In this document: positions 14,998 through 24,403 of the stretch, piece after piece
Layout of the letters: each line of letters begins with the position of its first letter
Position numbering within the stretch: the first letter of the stretch is position 1
Assembly: GCF_009708175.1 (NCBI RefSeq)
Contig: NZ_WMBB01000012.1
Coordinates: forward strand, 1 to 64,000
Direction of reading: 5' to 3'
From: Nocardia aurantiaca
Lineage (GTDB): Bacteria > Actinomycetota > Actinomycetes > Mycobacteriales > Mycobacteriaceae
Length of the DNA: 64,000 nt
Notes under the pieces: model-generated
The model's input: only the letters and a program-made list of their open reading frames with translations
Databases searched by the model: none
Told to the model about the DNA's origin: nothing
Translations under genes and position numbers: made by a program

Positions 14998-17595
14998 ATG
15001 GTGAAGGCATTGCGTCGATTCACCGTTCGCGCCCACCTGCCGGAGCGGTTGTCCGCATTGACCGAGCTGGCGACCAATCTGCGCTGGTCCTGGCATGGAC
15101 CCACTCAGGATGTGTTCGCGGAGCTGGATCCCGGCCTCTGGGTGGAGGTCGGGCACGATCCGGTGCGGATGCTGGGGGAGTTGCCCGCGGCCCGGCTCGA
15201 CGAGCTGGCGGAGGACGAGGCCTATGTGCGGCGGGTCGACACCGCGGCCGCCGACCTGCGGGACTACCTGGATCGTCCCCGCTGGTTTCAGAAGCAGCCG
15301 CGCGGGCCGCGCGGGATCGCCTATTTCTCCATGGAGTTCGGCGTCACCGAGGTCCTGCCCAATTACTCGGGCGGGCTCGGGATCTTGGCGGGTGACCATC
15401 TGAAGGCCGCCTCCGATCTGGGGTTGCCGCTCATCGGGGTCGGATTGCTGTACCGCTCCGGCTATTTCCGGCAGTCGCTGACCGCCGACGGCTGGCAGGC
15501 CGAGCATTACCCGGCGCTGGACCCCATGGGCCTGCCGCTGCGCCTGCTCACCGGCGGGGGCGCTGGGGCGGGGGGAGATTCAGCCGGTGCGCCGGTGCTC
15601 ATTCACGTGGCCATGCCCGAGGGCAGGGTGCTGCGGGCCCGGGTGTGGATCGCCCAGGTGGGCCGGATTCCTCTGCTGCTCTTGGACTCCGATATCGCCG
15701 ACAACGATCCGGAACTGCGGGCCGTCACCGACCGGCTCTACGGCGGCGACCAGGACCACCGCATCAAGCAGGAGATCCTGGCCGGTATCGGCGGCGTCCG
15801 GGCGGTGCGCGCGTACACCCGCGCCCACGGCCTGCCGGACCCCGACGTCTTCCACATGAACGAGGGCCACGCCGGTTTCCTCGGCATCGAGCGCATTCGC
15901 GAATACATGGCCACCGGAATGGATTTCGATTCCGCGCTGACCGCCGTCCGCGCCGGCACGGTCTTCACCACCCACACCCCGGTTCCCGCGGGCATCGACC
16001 GCTTCGCCGGCGCCCTGGTCCGCCGCTACTTCGGCGGCCCGCACGGTGAACGGGAATCGCTTGTGCTGCCCGGCGTTTCGGTGGATCGCATTCTGGCCAT
16101 GGGCCGCGAGGCCGATCCGTCGGTGTTCAACATGGCCCACCTGGGCCTGCGACTCGCCCAGCGCGCCAACGGCGTGTCGAAGCTGCACGGCGAGGTCAGC
16201 CGCGCCATGTTCGCGCCGCTGTGGCCGGGCTTCGACACCGCCGAGGTGCCCATCGGCTCGGTCACCAATGGCGTGCACGCCCCCACCTGGGCGGCGCGCG
16301 AATGGATCGACAAGGCTCGCGAACTCATCGGCGACGAACTGGTCGAGGAAGCCCGCGGCTGGGAGCGGCTGTGCGATGTGGACCTGCGTGAGCTGTGGTC
16401 CATCCGGAACGCGCTGCGCGGCATCCTGGTCGGCGAGGTGCGCCGCCGCCTGCGCGACTCGTGGCTGGAACGCGGTGCCGCTGCCGCCGAACTCGGGTGG
16501 ATCGACCAGGTTTTCGACCCGGGCGTGCTGACCGTCGGCTTCGCCCGCCGCGTCCCGACCTACAAGCGCCTGACCCTCATGCTGCGCGACCCGGAACGCC
16601 TGCGCGCCATGCTGCTCGATCCGCAGCATCCGGTGCAGCTGGTGGTCGCGGGCAAATCGCATCCGGCCGACGAGGGCGGCAAGGCTCTCATCCAACAGGT
16701 GGTTCGCTTCGCCGACGACCCGGCCGTGCGCCACCGCATCGTCTTCCTGCCCGATTACGACATGTCCATGGCCCGCTACCTGTACTGGGGGTGCGATGTC
16801 TGGCTCAACAACCCGCTGCGCCCGCTCGAGGCGTGCGGCACCTCCGGCATGAAGTCGGCCCTCAACGGCGGCCTCAACCTGTCCATCCGCGACGGTTGGT
16901 GGGACGAGATGTACGACGGCGAGAACGGCTGGTCCATCCCCACCGCCGACGGCGTCCGCGACGACCACCGCCGCGACGATCTCGAGGCGTCGGCCCTCTA
17001 CGAACTGCTGGAACGCGCTGTGCTGCCGCGCTTCTACGACCGCGACCGGGACGGCCTGCCGGTGCGCTGGATGGAGATGGTCCGCCACACCCTGCGGACC
17101 CTGGGGCCGAAGGTGCTGGCCTCGCGCATGGTTCGCGACTACGCCGTCGACTACTACGCACCCGCCGCCGCGGCCTTCGAGGCGGTGTCCGCCGACGATT
17201 TCAAGGGCGCGCAGGATCTGTCGGCGTATCGCCGCCGCGTCGAATCCGCCTGGCCCAGTGTGAAAGTCGTCCAGGTGGACAGCTCCGGACTGCCCGACAT
17301 CCCGGTCATCGGCGCGGAGTTGGCGCTGCGGGCCCGTGTCGATCTCGGCGGACTCACCCCCGGTGATGTCCGCGTACAGGCCGTGCTGGGCCGGGTCTCA
17401 CCCACCGACGACCTCTCCGACATTCACACCTTCGACATGCGGCACACCGGAACCGATTCCGGCGTGGACGTTTTCACCATCCAGACGCCGGTCCCGCTGT
17501 CCGGTGCGGTCGGGTACACCATCCGCATCCTTCCGCATCACCCGCTGCTGGCCACCGACGCCGAACTGGGCCTGATCGCCTCGCCGAGCCCCTAG
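14998..17595 (+). CDS. glgP: Alpha-glucan (glycogen/maltodextrin) phosphorylase
   Basis: Releases glucose-1-phosphate from alpha-1,4-glucan. In mycolata-type actinobacteria this product also feeds back into maltose-1-phosphate synthesis. The 865 residues fit the long actinobacterial alpha-glucan phosphorylase class with an extra N-terminal DUF3417 domain (about 10-110). The PLP lysine is Lys619 in EACGTSGMKSALNGGLN. The start ATG has GGAGGG 9 bases upstream inside a repeated leader. It is divergent from the thioesterase-glgE-glgB operon and ends 3 bases before the convergent next gene. Confidence 0.96.
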   Translation: MVKALRRFTVRAHLPERLSALTELATNLRWSWHGPTQDVFAELDPGLWVEVGHDPVRMLGELPAARLDELAEDEAYVRRVDTAAADLRDYLDRPRWFQKQPRGPRGIAYFSMEFGVTEVLPNYSGGLGILAGDHLKAASDLGLPLIGVGLLYRSGYFRQSLTADGWQAEHYPALDPMGLPLRLLTGGGAGAGGDSAGAPVLIHVAMPEGRVLRARVWIAQVGRIPLLLLDSDIADNDPELRAVTDRLYGGDQDHRIKQEILAGIGGVRAVRAYTRAHGLPDPDVFHMNEGHAGFLGIERIREYMATGMDFDSALTAVRAGTVFTTHTPVPAGIDRFAGALVRRYFGGPHGERESLVLPGVSVDRILAMGREADPSVFNMAHLGLRLAQRANGVSKLHGEVSRAMFAPLWPGFDTAEVPIGSVTNGVHAPTWAAREWIDKARELIGDELVEEARGWERLCDVDLRELWSIRNALRGILVGEVRRRLRDSWLERGAAAAELGWIDQVFDPGVLTVGFARRVPTYKRLTLMLRDPERLRAMLLDPQHPVQLVVAGKSHPADEGGKALIQQVVRFADDPAVRHRIVFLPDYDMSMARYLYWGCDVWLNNPLRPLEACGTSGMKSALNGGLNLSIRDGWWDEMYDGENGWSIPTADGVRDDHRRDDLEASALYELLERAVLPRFYDRDRDGLPVRWMEMVRHTLRTLGPKVLASRMVRDYAVDYYAPAAAAFEAVSADDFKGAQDLSAYRRRVESAWPSVKVVQVDSSGLPDIPVIGAELALRARVDLGGLTPGDVRVQAVLGRVSPTDDLSDIHTFDMRHTGTDSGVDVFTIQTPVPLSGAVGYTIRILPHHPLLATDAELGLIASPSP

Positions 17596-17598
17596 CGG

Positions 17599-19653
17599 TC
17601 AGGTCGGCGCGATCAGCATCCGCTTGAGGATCTTGCCGGTAGGGTTGCGCGGCAACGCCTCCAGGAAGGTGACGTCGCGCGGCACCGAGAATCGGCTGAC
17701 CCGATGCCGGATGTAGTTGCGCACCATGTCCGAATCCAGCCCGGAGCCCGGCCGTTTCACCACGAAAGCGGCCAGGCGTTGGCCGAATTCGTGATCCGGC
17801 ACCCCGACCACGGCCACCTCGCTCACCTGCGGCAGATGCGCCAGCGCCTCCTCGACGGCGCGCGGGAAGACATTCTCGCCGCCGGAGATGATCATCTCGT
17901 CGTCTCGCCCGGCCACGAACAGCTTGCCGGCGGCGTCCAGGAAGCCGATGTCGCCGGTGTCGAGCATGCCGTCGGCCTCCTCGGGCGGGGCGGCATCGGT
18001 GTAGCCGTCGAACAGCATGTGATTGCCGACGAAGATGCGCCCGGTCGCCCCCACCGGTACCGGCCGCCGATCCGGGCCCAGCACAGCGAGTTTCGTGCCC
18101 AGCGGCGGCCGCCCCGCGGTAGTGGGGGACATGCGCAGATCCGCGGAGTCGGCGATGGACGCCCACGAGACCTCGGTGGAGCCGTACACGTTGTAGAGGA
18201 TGTCGCCGAAGGCGTCGAGGAACTTCAGTACCGTCGCACCGGTCAGGGGCGCACCGCAACTGGCCACGATGCGCAGACTGGACAGGTCGTAGCGGGCGCG
18301 AACCTGCTCGGGCAGGTCCAGGATTCGGTTCACCATGATCGGCACCACGACCAGCGCCGTCACCCGGTGCTCGGCGATGCGGCGCAGGCAGTCCTCGGCG
18401 TCGAAGCGGTCGCCCAGCAGCACCGTCGCCCGGATGGCCGTGGAGATCTGCAGGGCCCCCAGCCCCCAGGTGTGGAACAGCGGGGCCGGAATGAACATGG
18501 TCTCGTTGGTGCCGAACGGAATTCGCGACAGGAGTGCGGCCACCGTCCCGAAACCCTTGGGGTGCGGCCGCCGCGCGCCCTTGGGCGTGCCGCTGGTCCC
18601 GGAAGTGAGCACCACCAATCGACCTGGCCGCGGCGGTTTGCGCGGCGGCTCCTGCCGCATGGCGATGAGTTCCTCGATGGTGGTGCGCCCCGGATCCGGC
18701 GGCGCGTCGTCGCTGGTGAACCGGGGCAGGTCGGTGGGCAGATACCGCACCAGATGCTCGAATTCGCTGTCCACGAACAGCGCCGAGAGCCGATGTCGCT
18801 GCACGATCTCCTCGACCTGCCGCGCCGGTAGCCCGGTGTTGAGCAGTACCGCGTCCGCACCCGACTTGCCCGCCGCCACCATGCACTCGACCATGCCGGT
18901 GTGATTGCGGCACAGCAGCCCTACCGCGGTCCCCGGCCCGAACCCCAGCGCGGCGAAGGCACCCGCGAGAGCGCTACTGCGCGCGTGCAATTGGTGGAAG
19001 GTGCTCGAGTACCGTTCGTCGATTACGGCTGCTCGCCGCGGTGAGTGCGCGGCCGCCGCCGCATACCCGCCCGCCAGGCTGAAACCCCATTTGGCAAGGC
19101 CGCCGATCTGCCGCAGGCCGACATCGGGGCGATAGGTGCGCACCATGCCGGAGGCCACCATGCGCTTGACCACCCCGGCCTGTAAGCGCATCGGCGAATT
19201 CTCGCCATTGACCATGTACGAGGTCGGCGTGCCCAGGATCAGATCGCCCACCCGCTTCAGCCCCGCCAGCGTCCAGGCCACCACCGCGGAGTTGGGCAGG
19301 CGGGCCAGCATCGGATGCACCAGTCCGGCCTTGAAGTAGGTCACGTAGACCCGGGTTTGCCGCTCGTCGCCGTGCAGGCGCACGGTCGCGAAACTGCCCT
19401 GTTCGGGGCAGTGGATCTCGAACCCCTCGCCGGCGCGCGTGATGTGCAACTGCACGCGGAGCACCTGGACATCGATGGCATGGCCGCCGATCCGCATATT
19501 CGATGTCGGGTGCGCGTCGACGGTGTCGAGTTCTTCACACGCGCCGATTCCGGGAAATAGCCGGGGATAGGTCTGCGGGTCGACCAGGACATCCCAGATT
19601 GCTCGGCGATCGATCGCGAAGTCCGCGACCGCGTCTATGACATCGGTGACCAC
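17599..19653 (-). CDS. SRPBCC cyclase-fold / acyl-CoA ligase fusion
   Basis: A 684-residue fusion. Residues 1-145 look like an SRPBCC/polyketide-cyclase domain (DFAIDRRAIWDVLVDPQTYP near the N-terminus). Residues 175-684 are an AMP-dependent acyl-CoA synthetase with the P-loop VVLTSGTSGTPKGARR, the VYGSTEVSW motif, DTGDIGF and the C-terminal catalytic lysine in LPRNPTGKILKR. The ligase part resembles FadD2-type enzymes that activate fatty acids. The lipid-binding-like domain might present or sense the acyl substrate; that is inference. The GTG start has no strong Shine-Dalgarno. It ends 3 bases from glgP, convergent. Confidence 0.85.
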   Translation of the reverse strand: MVTDVIDAVADFAIDRRAIWDVLVDPQTYPRLFPGIGACEELDTVDAHPTSNMRIGGHAIDVQVLRVQLHITRAGEGFEIHCPEQGSFATVRLHGDERQTRVYVTYFKAGLVHPMLARLPNSAVVAWTLAGLKRVGDLILGTPTSYMVNGENSPMRLQAGVVKRMVASGMVRTYRPDVGLRQIGGLAKWGFSLAGGYAAAAAHSPRRAAVIDERYSSTFHQLHARSSALAGAFAALGFGPGTAVGLLCRNHTGMVECMVAAGKSGADAVLLNTGLPARQVEEIVQRHRLSALFVDSEFEHLVRYLPTDLPRFTSDDAPPDPGRTTIEELIAMRQEPPRKPPRPGRLVVLTSGTSGTPKGARRPHPKGFGTVAALLSRIPFGTNETMFIPAPLFHTWGLGALQISTAIRATVLLGDRFDAEDCLRRIAEHRVTALVVVPIMVNRILDLPEQVRARYDLSSLRIVASCGAPLTGATVLKFLDAFGDILYNVYGSTEVSWASIADSADLRMSPTTAGRPPLGTKLAVLGPDRRPVPVGATGRIFVGNHMLFDGYTDAAPPEEADGMLDTGDIGFLDAAGKLFVAGRDDEMIISGGENVFPRAVEEALAHLPQVSEVAVVGVPDHEFGQRLAAFVVKRPGSGLDSDMVRNYIRHRVSRFSVPRDVTFLEALPRNPTGKILKRMLIAPT

Positions 19654-19924
19654 TGGCGTACTACTTCTGCCTGGCCGGTTCCCTGATCGCCCCCGGCTGA
19701 TTGCGTATTTGTAACGTTCCAGCCAATAGCGGTCAAGGCTCCAGAATTACAGGCCGGTGGTTATTTAATTTGCCGATAAATTGCGAAAGTAGCGCCCGAA
19801 AAACAATGCTCAGGCAGGTGGGATTGCCCACAATTCGCGGTTTCAGTGACAGATCGTGCCATCGGGACAAGTACGGTGCCCACGGCAGTGTTCTACCCTC
19901 CCGCGGACTGGAGACACCACACTC
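19654..19924. other. Divergent intergenic region
   Basis: This 271-base stretch holds the promoters of the ligase fusion and the purine permease. It is less GC-rich than the genes (TTATTTAATTTGCCGATAAA near 19760). A purine riboswitch was looked for and not supported. Confidence 0.4.
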
Positions 19925-21292
19925 ATGAGCACCGACGTCCTCATACGCACCAAGGGGCGCGTCGACGCGTACTTCGGCATCAGCGAACACGGGTCGACCT
20001 TCAAGCGCGAGCTCATGGCCGGAACCGTCACGTTCCTGGCCATGTCCTATGTGCTCGCCGTGAACCCGCGCATCCTCGGTGACGGCCCGGCCGGCGATCT
20101 CCACGACAAGGGCATGCCGATCCAGGCCGTCTTCACCGCGACCGCCGTCGCCGCCATCTTCGGCACGCTGGTCATGGGCTTGTGGGCCAAGTATCCGGTC
20201 GCGCTCGCCCCCGGCATGGGCCTCAATGCCTTCTTCGCCTACACGGTCGTGCTGCATATGGGAATCCCATGGCAGGAGGCGCTGTCGGGCACGCTGCTCT
20301 CCGGCGTCATCTTCTTCGTCCTGGCCGTCACCAAAGTGCGCGAGAAGATCATCGAGGCCATTCCCATGCAGATGAAGCTCGCGGTCGGCGCGGGCATCGG
20401 CATGTTCGTGGCCTTCCTCGGACTCAAGAGCGCGGGCATCGTGACGGCCAGCGACGCCACTTTCGTGCACCTGGGCGACTTCCACGAGGGCACCACCCTG
20501 CTGGCGCTCTTCGGTCTCGTGGTGACCGTCGTCTTCCTTGCGCTCGGCTGGCACGGCGCGGTGCTCTACGGCATCCTCTGCACCACCGTTCTCGGCGTGG
20601 TCACCGGTCTGGTGCGGCTGCCGGACTCCCTCGCCGCCATGCCGCACGGACTGGACCAGACCTTCGGCCAGGCCATCATTCACCTGCCCGACGCCTTCAC
20701 CGGGAAAATGGTGGTCGTCGTGCTGACCATGCTGTTCGTCGACTTCTTCGACGCCTCCGGCACTCTGATCGGCGTGGCCAACCAGGCGGGGCTGCTGACC
20801 GCGGACGGCAAACTGGAGCGCGCGGGCAAGGCGCTGGCCGCCGACTCGGTCGGCACGGCCGCGGGCGCCATCATCGGCACTTCGTCCACCACCGCCTATG
20901 TCGAATCCACCGCGGGCGTCTCGGCGGGCGGCCGCACCGGCCTGACCGCGGTCGCCACGGCCGGCTGGTTCCTGGTCGCCCTGTTCTTCTTCCCGATCTT
21001 CGCCACCTTCGCCGATGTGTCGGCCGTGACCGCGCCCGCGCTCATCGTGGTCGGCGTGCTCATGTCGCGCGCCCTGGGCGAGATCGACTGGAACAAGCTG
21101 GAATACGCGGTCCCGGCGTTCATCACCGTGATCATGATGCCGTTGACCTACTCGATCGCGAACGGCATCGCCATGGGCCTGCTGTTCTATCCGATCGTCA
21201 TGCTGGCCAAACGGCGTGCGCGCGACGTGCATCCGGTCATGTGGGCGCTGATGGCGGTGTTCATCTACTACTTCTGGTACCTGGCCAAGTAG
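19925..21292 (+). CDS. NCS2/AzgA-type purine permease
   Basis: A 455-residue inner-membrane proton symporter of the AzgA/PbuG guanine-hypoxanthine branch. It has about 12-14 hydrophobic helices. Family signatures are the N-terminal RTKGRVDAYFGISEHGSTF and MAGTVTFLAMSYVLAVNPRI, the half-helix motif ALAPGMGLNAFFAYTVV, and GTSSTTAYVESTAGVSAGGR, which carries substrate-contact residues. The start ATG is preceded by GGAGA at suitable spacing; an upstream extension in frame lacks the motif. It stands alone between terminators. Confidence 0.92.
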   Translation: MSTDVLIRTKGRVDAYFGISEHGSTFKRELMAGTVTFLAMSYVLAVNPRILGDGPAGDLHDKGMPIQAVFTATAVAAIFGTLVMGLWAKYPVALAPGMGLNAFFAYTVVLHMGIPWQEALSGTLLSGVIFFVLAVTKVREKIIEAIPMQMKLAVGAGIGMFVAFLGLKSAGIVTASDATFVHLGDFHEGTTLLALFGLVVTVVFLALGWHGAVLYGILCTTVLGVVTGLVRLPDSLAAMPHGLDQTFGQAIIHLPDAFTGKMVVVVLTMLFVDFFDASGTLIGVANQAGLLTADGKLERAGKALAADSVGTAAGAIIGTSSTTAYVESTAGVSAGGRTGLTAVATAGWFLVALFFFPIFATFADVSAVTAPALIVVGVLMSRALGEIDWNKLEYAVPAFITVIMMPLTYSIANGIAMGLLFYPIVMLAKRRARDVHPVMWALMAVFIYYFWYLAK

Positions 21293-21347
21293 GGGCCACA
21301 ACTCTCGGGCTCTCGGGGACTTACCCTGCAATCCCTTTTCGCGCGTT

Positions 21348-21381
21348 ACCGGGCGCGAGGCGGTACAGCCTCGCGCCCGGT
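21348..21381 (+). terminator. Purine permease terminator
   Basis: A perfect 14-bp stem (21348-21361 with 21368-21381) with loop GGTACA. Confidence 0.88.
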
Positions 21382-21473
21382 GTCGTTGAGGACCTGCTGT
21401 AGGCTCAAAGCGGACCACGGTCCGGATAGGACTGCCCGCGAGCCGAACAGACCCGAAAGAGAAGGACCCCGAC

Positions 21474-21995
21474 ATGACCGAAACCGTGAAGGCCAACGCC
21501 GCCACTGCTGCCGCCTCCTCCGGTGTGAACGGCGCCGACATCGGCCTGCTCGTCGCCCGGGTGGGCTTCGGCGGCCTGCTGGCCGTGCACGGCAGCCAGA
21601 AGCTGTTCGGCTGGTTCAACGGCTACGGCCTGGACGCGACCGCGCAGGGCTTCCAAGGAATGGGCTACCACCCGGGCAAGTCCTTCGCCACGCTGGCCGG
21701 TCTGAGTGAGATCACCGGCGGCCTGCTGCTGGTGCTGGGGCTGTTGACGCCGCTGGCCGCCGCCATCGCGCTGGGCACCATGATCAATGCGGTGAACGTC
21801 GGCTGGAGCGGCGGATTCGCGATGTGGGAACTGCCCGCCGTGTACGCCCTGGCGGCGGTCGCCTTCGCCTTCGCGGGCCCGGGTCGACTCGCGCTGGACC
21901 GGGGTCGCCCGTGGCAGCGTCAGGGTCTGATCTGGGGCGCCGGGGCGGTCGTGCTGGGCGTGGTCGCCGCTCTCATCACCCTCGCGTTGAAGTAG
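21474..21995 (+). CDS. DoxX family membrane protein
   Basis: A 173-residue protein with four to five hydrophobic helices. IGLLVARVGFGGLLAVHGSQ followed by KLFGWF is the DoxX family signature, and SFATLAGLSEITGGLLLVLG the second. DoxX proteins act with detoxification or redox systems in the membrane (for example MbcA-like complexes with SodA and a thiol protein), but partners are not visible here. AGAAGGA lies upstream of the ATG. Monocistronic between two terminators. Confidence 0.9.
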   Translation: MTETVKANAATAAASSGVNGADIGLLVARVGFGGLLAVHGSQKLFGWFNGYGLDATAQGFQGMGYHPGKSFATLAGLSEITGGLLLVLGLLTPLAAAIALGTMINAVNVGWSGGFAMWELPAVYALAAVAFAFAGPGRLALDRGRPWQRQGLIWGAGAVVLGVVAALITLALK

Positions 21996-22013
21996 GCGGC
22001 GGAAAGTATCGGT

Positions 22014-22048
22014 GTCCCCGCGCCGCGTGCAGGGCTTGGCGCGGGGAC
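22014..22048 (+). terminator. doxX terminator
   Basis: An 11-bp stem GTCCCCGCGCC/GGCGCGGGGAC with a 13-base loop, 18 bases after the stop. Confidence 0.75.
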
Positions 22049-22102
22049 GACGGACACGTCCGATGTGGGAATTGGGGGTTCACCGGAGTATCGAAAGCCA
22101 AT

Positions 22103-22122
22103 TTACTTCTGATCAGAAGTAA
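22103..22122. promoter_or_regulatory. Perfect 20-bp palindrome
   Basis: TTACTTCTGATCAGAAGTAA is a perfect 20-bp palindrome, AT-rich against its surroundings, between the 3' ends of doxX and dinG. It lies where no promoter is expected. It could be a protein-binding site or a low-GC terminator for dinG. Confidence 0.55.
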
Positions 22123-22152
22123 GAACCACCCCTGTGACTGTTCTCACAGACG

Positions 22153-24204
22153 TCATTTCATTTGTGCGACACTATTTGTCAGTCTTTCGAGAGCTTTTGT
22201 CACAACGTGGGGATCTGATGTTTCCCAATACGGCGGCAAAGATGCTCGGAGATAACCGCCATAGCGTGCTGTGACCAGCCGCGAATCCAGAATTGCGATT
22301 ACGCCGCGATCGTCCACACTGCGCAGCAAACGCCCCGTTCCCTGCGCCAAGAGCAGTGCCGCGTGATTGGCCGCGACGGACAGAAATCCATTGCCACCTC
22401 GCGATTCCACCGCACGCTGACGCGCCACCAGCAGGGGGTCGTCCGGGCGTGGGAACGGAATCCGGTCCAGGATCACCAGACTCAGCGACGGACCGGGGAC
22501 ATCAACCCCCTGCCACAGCGAAAGCGTCCCGAAGAGTGAGATTTCCGGGTCTTCGGCGAATTTCCGGACAAGTGCGCCGGTGGCATCGTCGCCCTGGCAC
22601 AGGATCGGCGTGTCCAGGCGCTCGCGCAGTATTTCCGTGGCGGCCTTGGCCGCTCGCATGGACGAGAACAGTCCGAGGGTGCGCCCGCCCGCCGCGCGAA
22701 TGAGGCGTTCGATCTCATCCAGGTACGCCTGCGGCAGGCCGTCCCGCCCGGGCGCGGGCAGATGCTTCGCCACGTACAGGATTCCGGACTTGGCGTGGTC
22801 GAAGGGCGAACCCACGTCGACCGAATTCCAGCGCAGCGATTTCTCGTCCGACGGGGTCTCCGCGCCATTGGCCAGCGCCGGGTCCACGGTGGCCGACGAC
22901 TGCGGCGGCAGCCCCCAGGTCACCGCCAGATTGTCGAACGAGCCGCCGATCTGGAGGGTCGCCGAGGTGAGAACCACGGTGGCCGTACCGAACAGGCGGC
23001 TGCGCAGCAGCCCGCCGACCGATAGCGGGGCCATGTGCAGGGTGCGGCGGGCCACCCCGCGCACGTCCTCCGACGCCAGCCAGATGACATCGCGGTGCGC
23101 GGCCGGATCGGCCTCCTCGAAGGTGGTCAGCACCCGCACCGCCGCGTCGTGTATTTCCTCGACGGCCGCGAGCGCCTGATTGCGGGCCGCCGCGGATTCC
23201 GGGTCGCCCTGCGCGGAACCAGCGCCCTGCGGGGCGAGCGCGGTGCGCGCGTTCCAGGCGGCGTCACGAATCAGCGCGAGCACCGGGGCCGCGCCGTCGG
23301 GCATGCGATCCCAGCGTCCGGGGTTCAGCTCGTCGAGCAGGTTGTGCCAGGCCTCGGCCGCGCTCTCGAGCCGGTCCACCTCCTGTTCGTCGATGAGCTT
23401 CGAGCACCGCTTGGCGGCGGCGCTGATGGCGGGGGTGGACAGTTCGGCGGTGGCCACGCCGGTCACCCGGTCCACCAGTTCGTGCGCCTCGTCGATGACC
23501 ACCACATCGTGTTCCGGCAGCACCTGGATGCCGCTGATGGCGTCGATGGCCAGCAGCGCGTGATTGGTCACCACCACATCGGCCTGCCCGGATTCGGCGC
23601 GCGCCTTCTCGGCGAAGCAGTCCTGTCCGAACGGGCAGCGCGACTTACCCAGGCATTCGCGGGAACTCACGCTCACCTGCCGCCATGCCCGGTCGCTCAC
23701 GCCGGGGGCGAGTTCGTCGCGGTCCCCGGTCTCGGTGTCGGACACCCACTCGTGCAGCCGCTGTACCTCGCGGCCCAGTTTGGAAATGGCGAAGGCGTCG
23801 AAGAGTTCGGCCTCGGGCTCGTCCGGAATGGCGCTATTGATTTTGTTCAGGCACAGATAGTTGTTGCGCCCCTTGAGGATCGCGAACTGCGGCACCCTCC
23901 CGAGCGGCGTCGCCAGCGCGTCGGCCAGTCGCGGCAGATCCCGGTCCACCAGCTGCCGCTGCAAAGCGATGGTCGCCGTCGACACCACCACGGTCCTCCC
24001 GGTCCGCACCGCGTGCCGCAGGCTCGGCACCAGATAGGCGAGCGACTTGCCGGTGCCCGTCCCCGCCTGCACCGCCAGATGCTCGCCGGTGTCGATGGCG
24101 TGCGCCACGGCGGCCGACATGGTCTGCTGCCCCGTGCGCTCCTTGCCCCCCAACGCCTGCACAGCGGTGGCCAACAGCTTCGGAACGGGAGGCAGTTCGG
24201 GCAC
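22153..24204 (-). CDS. dinG: DinG-family ATP-dependent DNA helicase
   Basis: Superfamily 2 XPD-like 5'-3' helicase that unwinds D-loops, R-loops and forks. The 683 residues include Walker A (QAGTGTGKSLAYLVPSL, near 42-58), the Walker B/DEAH box (VVVIDEAHELVDRVT) and the Fe-S cluster cysteines between them: RECLGKSRCPFGQDCF plus the Cys of NYLCLNKI. C-terminal motif VI is LLAQGTGRLLRS. The GTG start has a TAATCT -10 six bases upstream. It matches M. tuberculosis Rv1329c in order. A copy of the leader repeat lies just upstream. Confidence 0.94.
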   Translation of the reverse strand: MPELPPVPKLLATAVQALGGKERTGQQTMSAAVAHAIDTGEHLAVQAGTGTGKSLAYLVPSLRHAVRTGRTVVVSTATIALQRQLVDRDLPRLADALATPLGRVPQFAILKGRNNYLCLNKINSAIPDEPEAELFDAFAISKLGREVQRLHEWVSDTETGDRDELAPGVSDRAWRQVSVSSRECLGKSRCPFGQDCFAEKARAESGQADVVVTNHALLAIDAISGIQVLPEHDVVVIDEAHELVDRVTGVATAELSTPAISAAAKRCSKLIDEQEVDRLESAAEAWHNLLDELNPGRWDRMPDGAAPVLALIRDAAWNARTALAPQGAGSAQGDPESAAARNQALAAVEEIHDAAVRVLTTFEEADPAAHRDVIWLASEDVRGVARRTLHMAPLSVGGLLRSRLFGTATVVLTSATLQIGGSFDNLAVTWGLPPQSSATVDPALANGAETPSDEKSLRWNSVDVGSPFDHAKSGILYVAKHLPAPGRDGLPQAYLDEIERLIRAAGGRTLGLFSSMRAAKAATEILRERLDTPILCQGDDATGALVRKFAEDPEISLFGTLSLWQGVDVPGPSLSLVILDRIPFPRPDDPLLVARQRAVESRGGNGFLSVAANHAALLLAQGTGRLLRSVDDRGVIAILDSRLVTARYGGYLRASLPPYWETSDPHVVTKALERLTNSVAQMK

Positions 24205-24210
24205 GCGGCC

Positions 24211-24216
24211 AGATTA
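24211..24216 (-). promoter_or_regulatory. -10 element TAATCT of dinG
   Basis: Minus-strand TAATCT six bases before the GTG at 24204; leaderless arrangement. Confidence 0.55.
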
Positions 24217-24249
24217 CTGCGCCGCGCCGACAGTGTTCGATTCGCGGCG

Positions 24250-24378
24250 GCTTCGCGGCCCTGGAGGTCTCGCTTCCCTCCTGCGCACCTCCATGGCGGC
24301 AGTCTACGAAGCCGTTCGCTTTCCCGCTCCGAGCGCGGGGAGGCGGAGCACAGTGCGGAACGAGACCGGCCGCGAACC
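24250..24378 (-). repeat. Leader repeat, copy C (upstream of dinG)
   Basis: Ends GCTTCGCGGCC (24250-24260) and GGCCGCGAACC (24368-24378) are inverted. The interior shares GGTCTCG, CTTCCCTC and TCTACGAAGCCGTTCGCT with copy B at 26617-26749 at the same relative positions. Confidence 0.6.
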
Positions 24379-24403
24379 TGCGATCCGGTTTCGAGCTCGA
24401 GGA

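Noticed and set aside
19870..19900. Guanidine-II (mini-ykkC) motif
   Set aside because: ACGG occurs twice about 10 bases apart, but neither copy is in a hairpin loop.
19840..19924. Possible purine riboswitch before the NCS2 permease
   Set aside because: GTGTTCTACC and a later GGACT recall purine-riboswitch junction elements, but only 8 bases separate them, too few for the P3 hairpin, and no 7-bp P2 stem forms.
19733..21619. Long minus-strand frame opposite the purine permease and doxX
   Set aside because: His/Asp/Gln/Arg-rich antisense sequence typical of GC-rich membrane-protein genes; spans two clear genes and a terminator.
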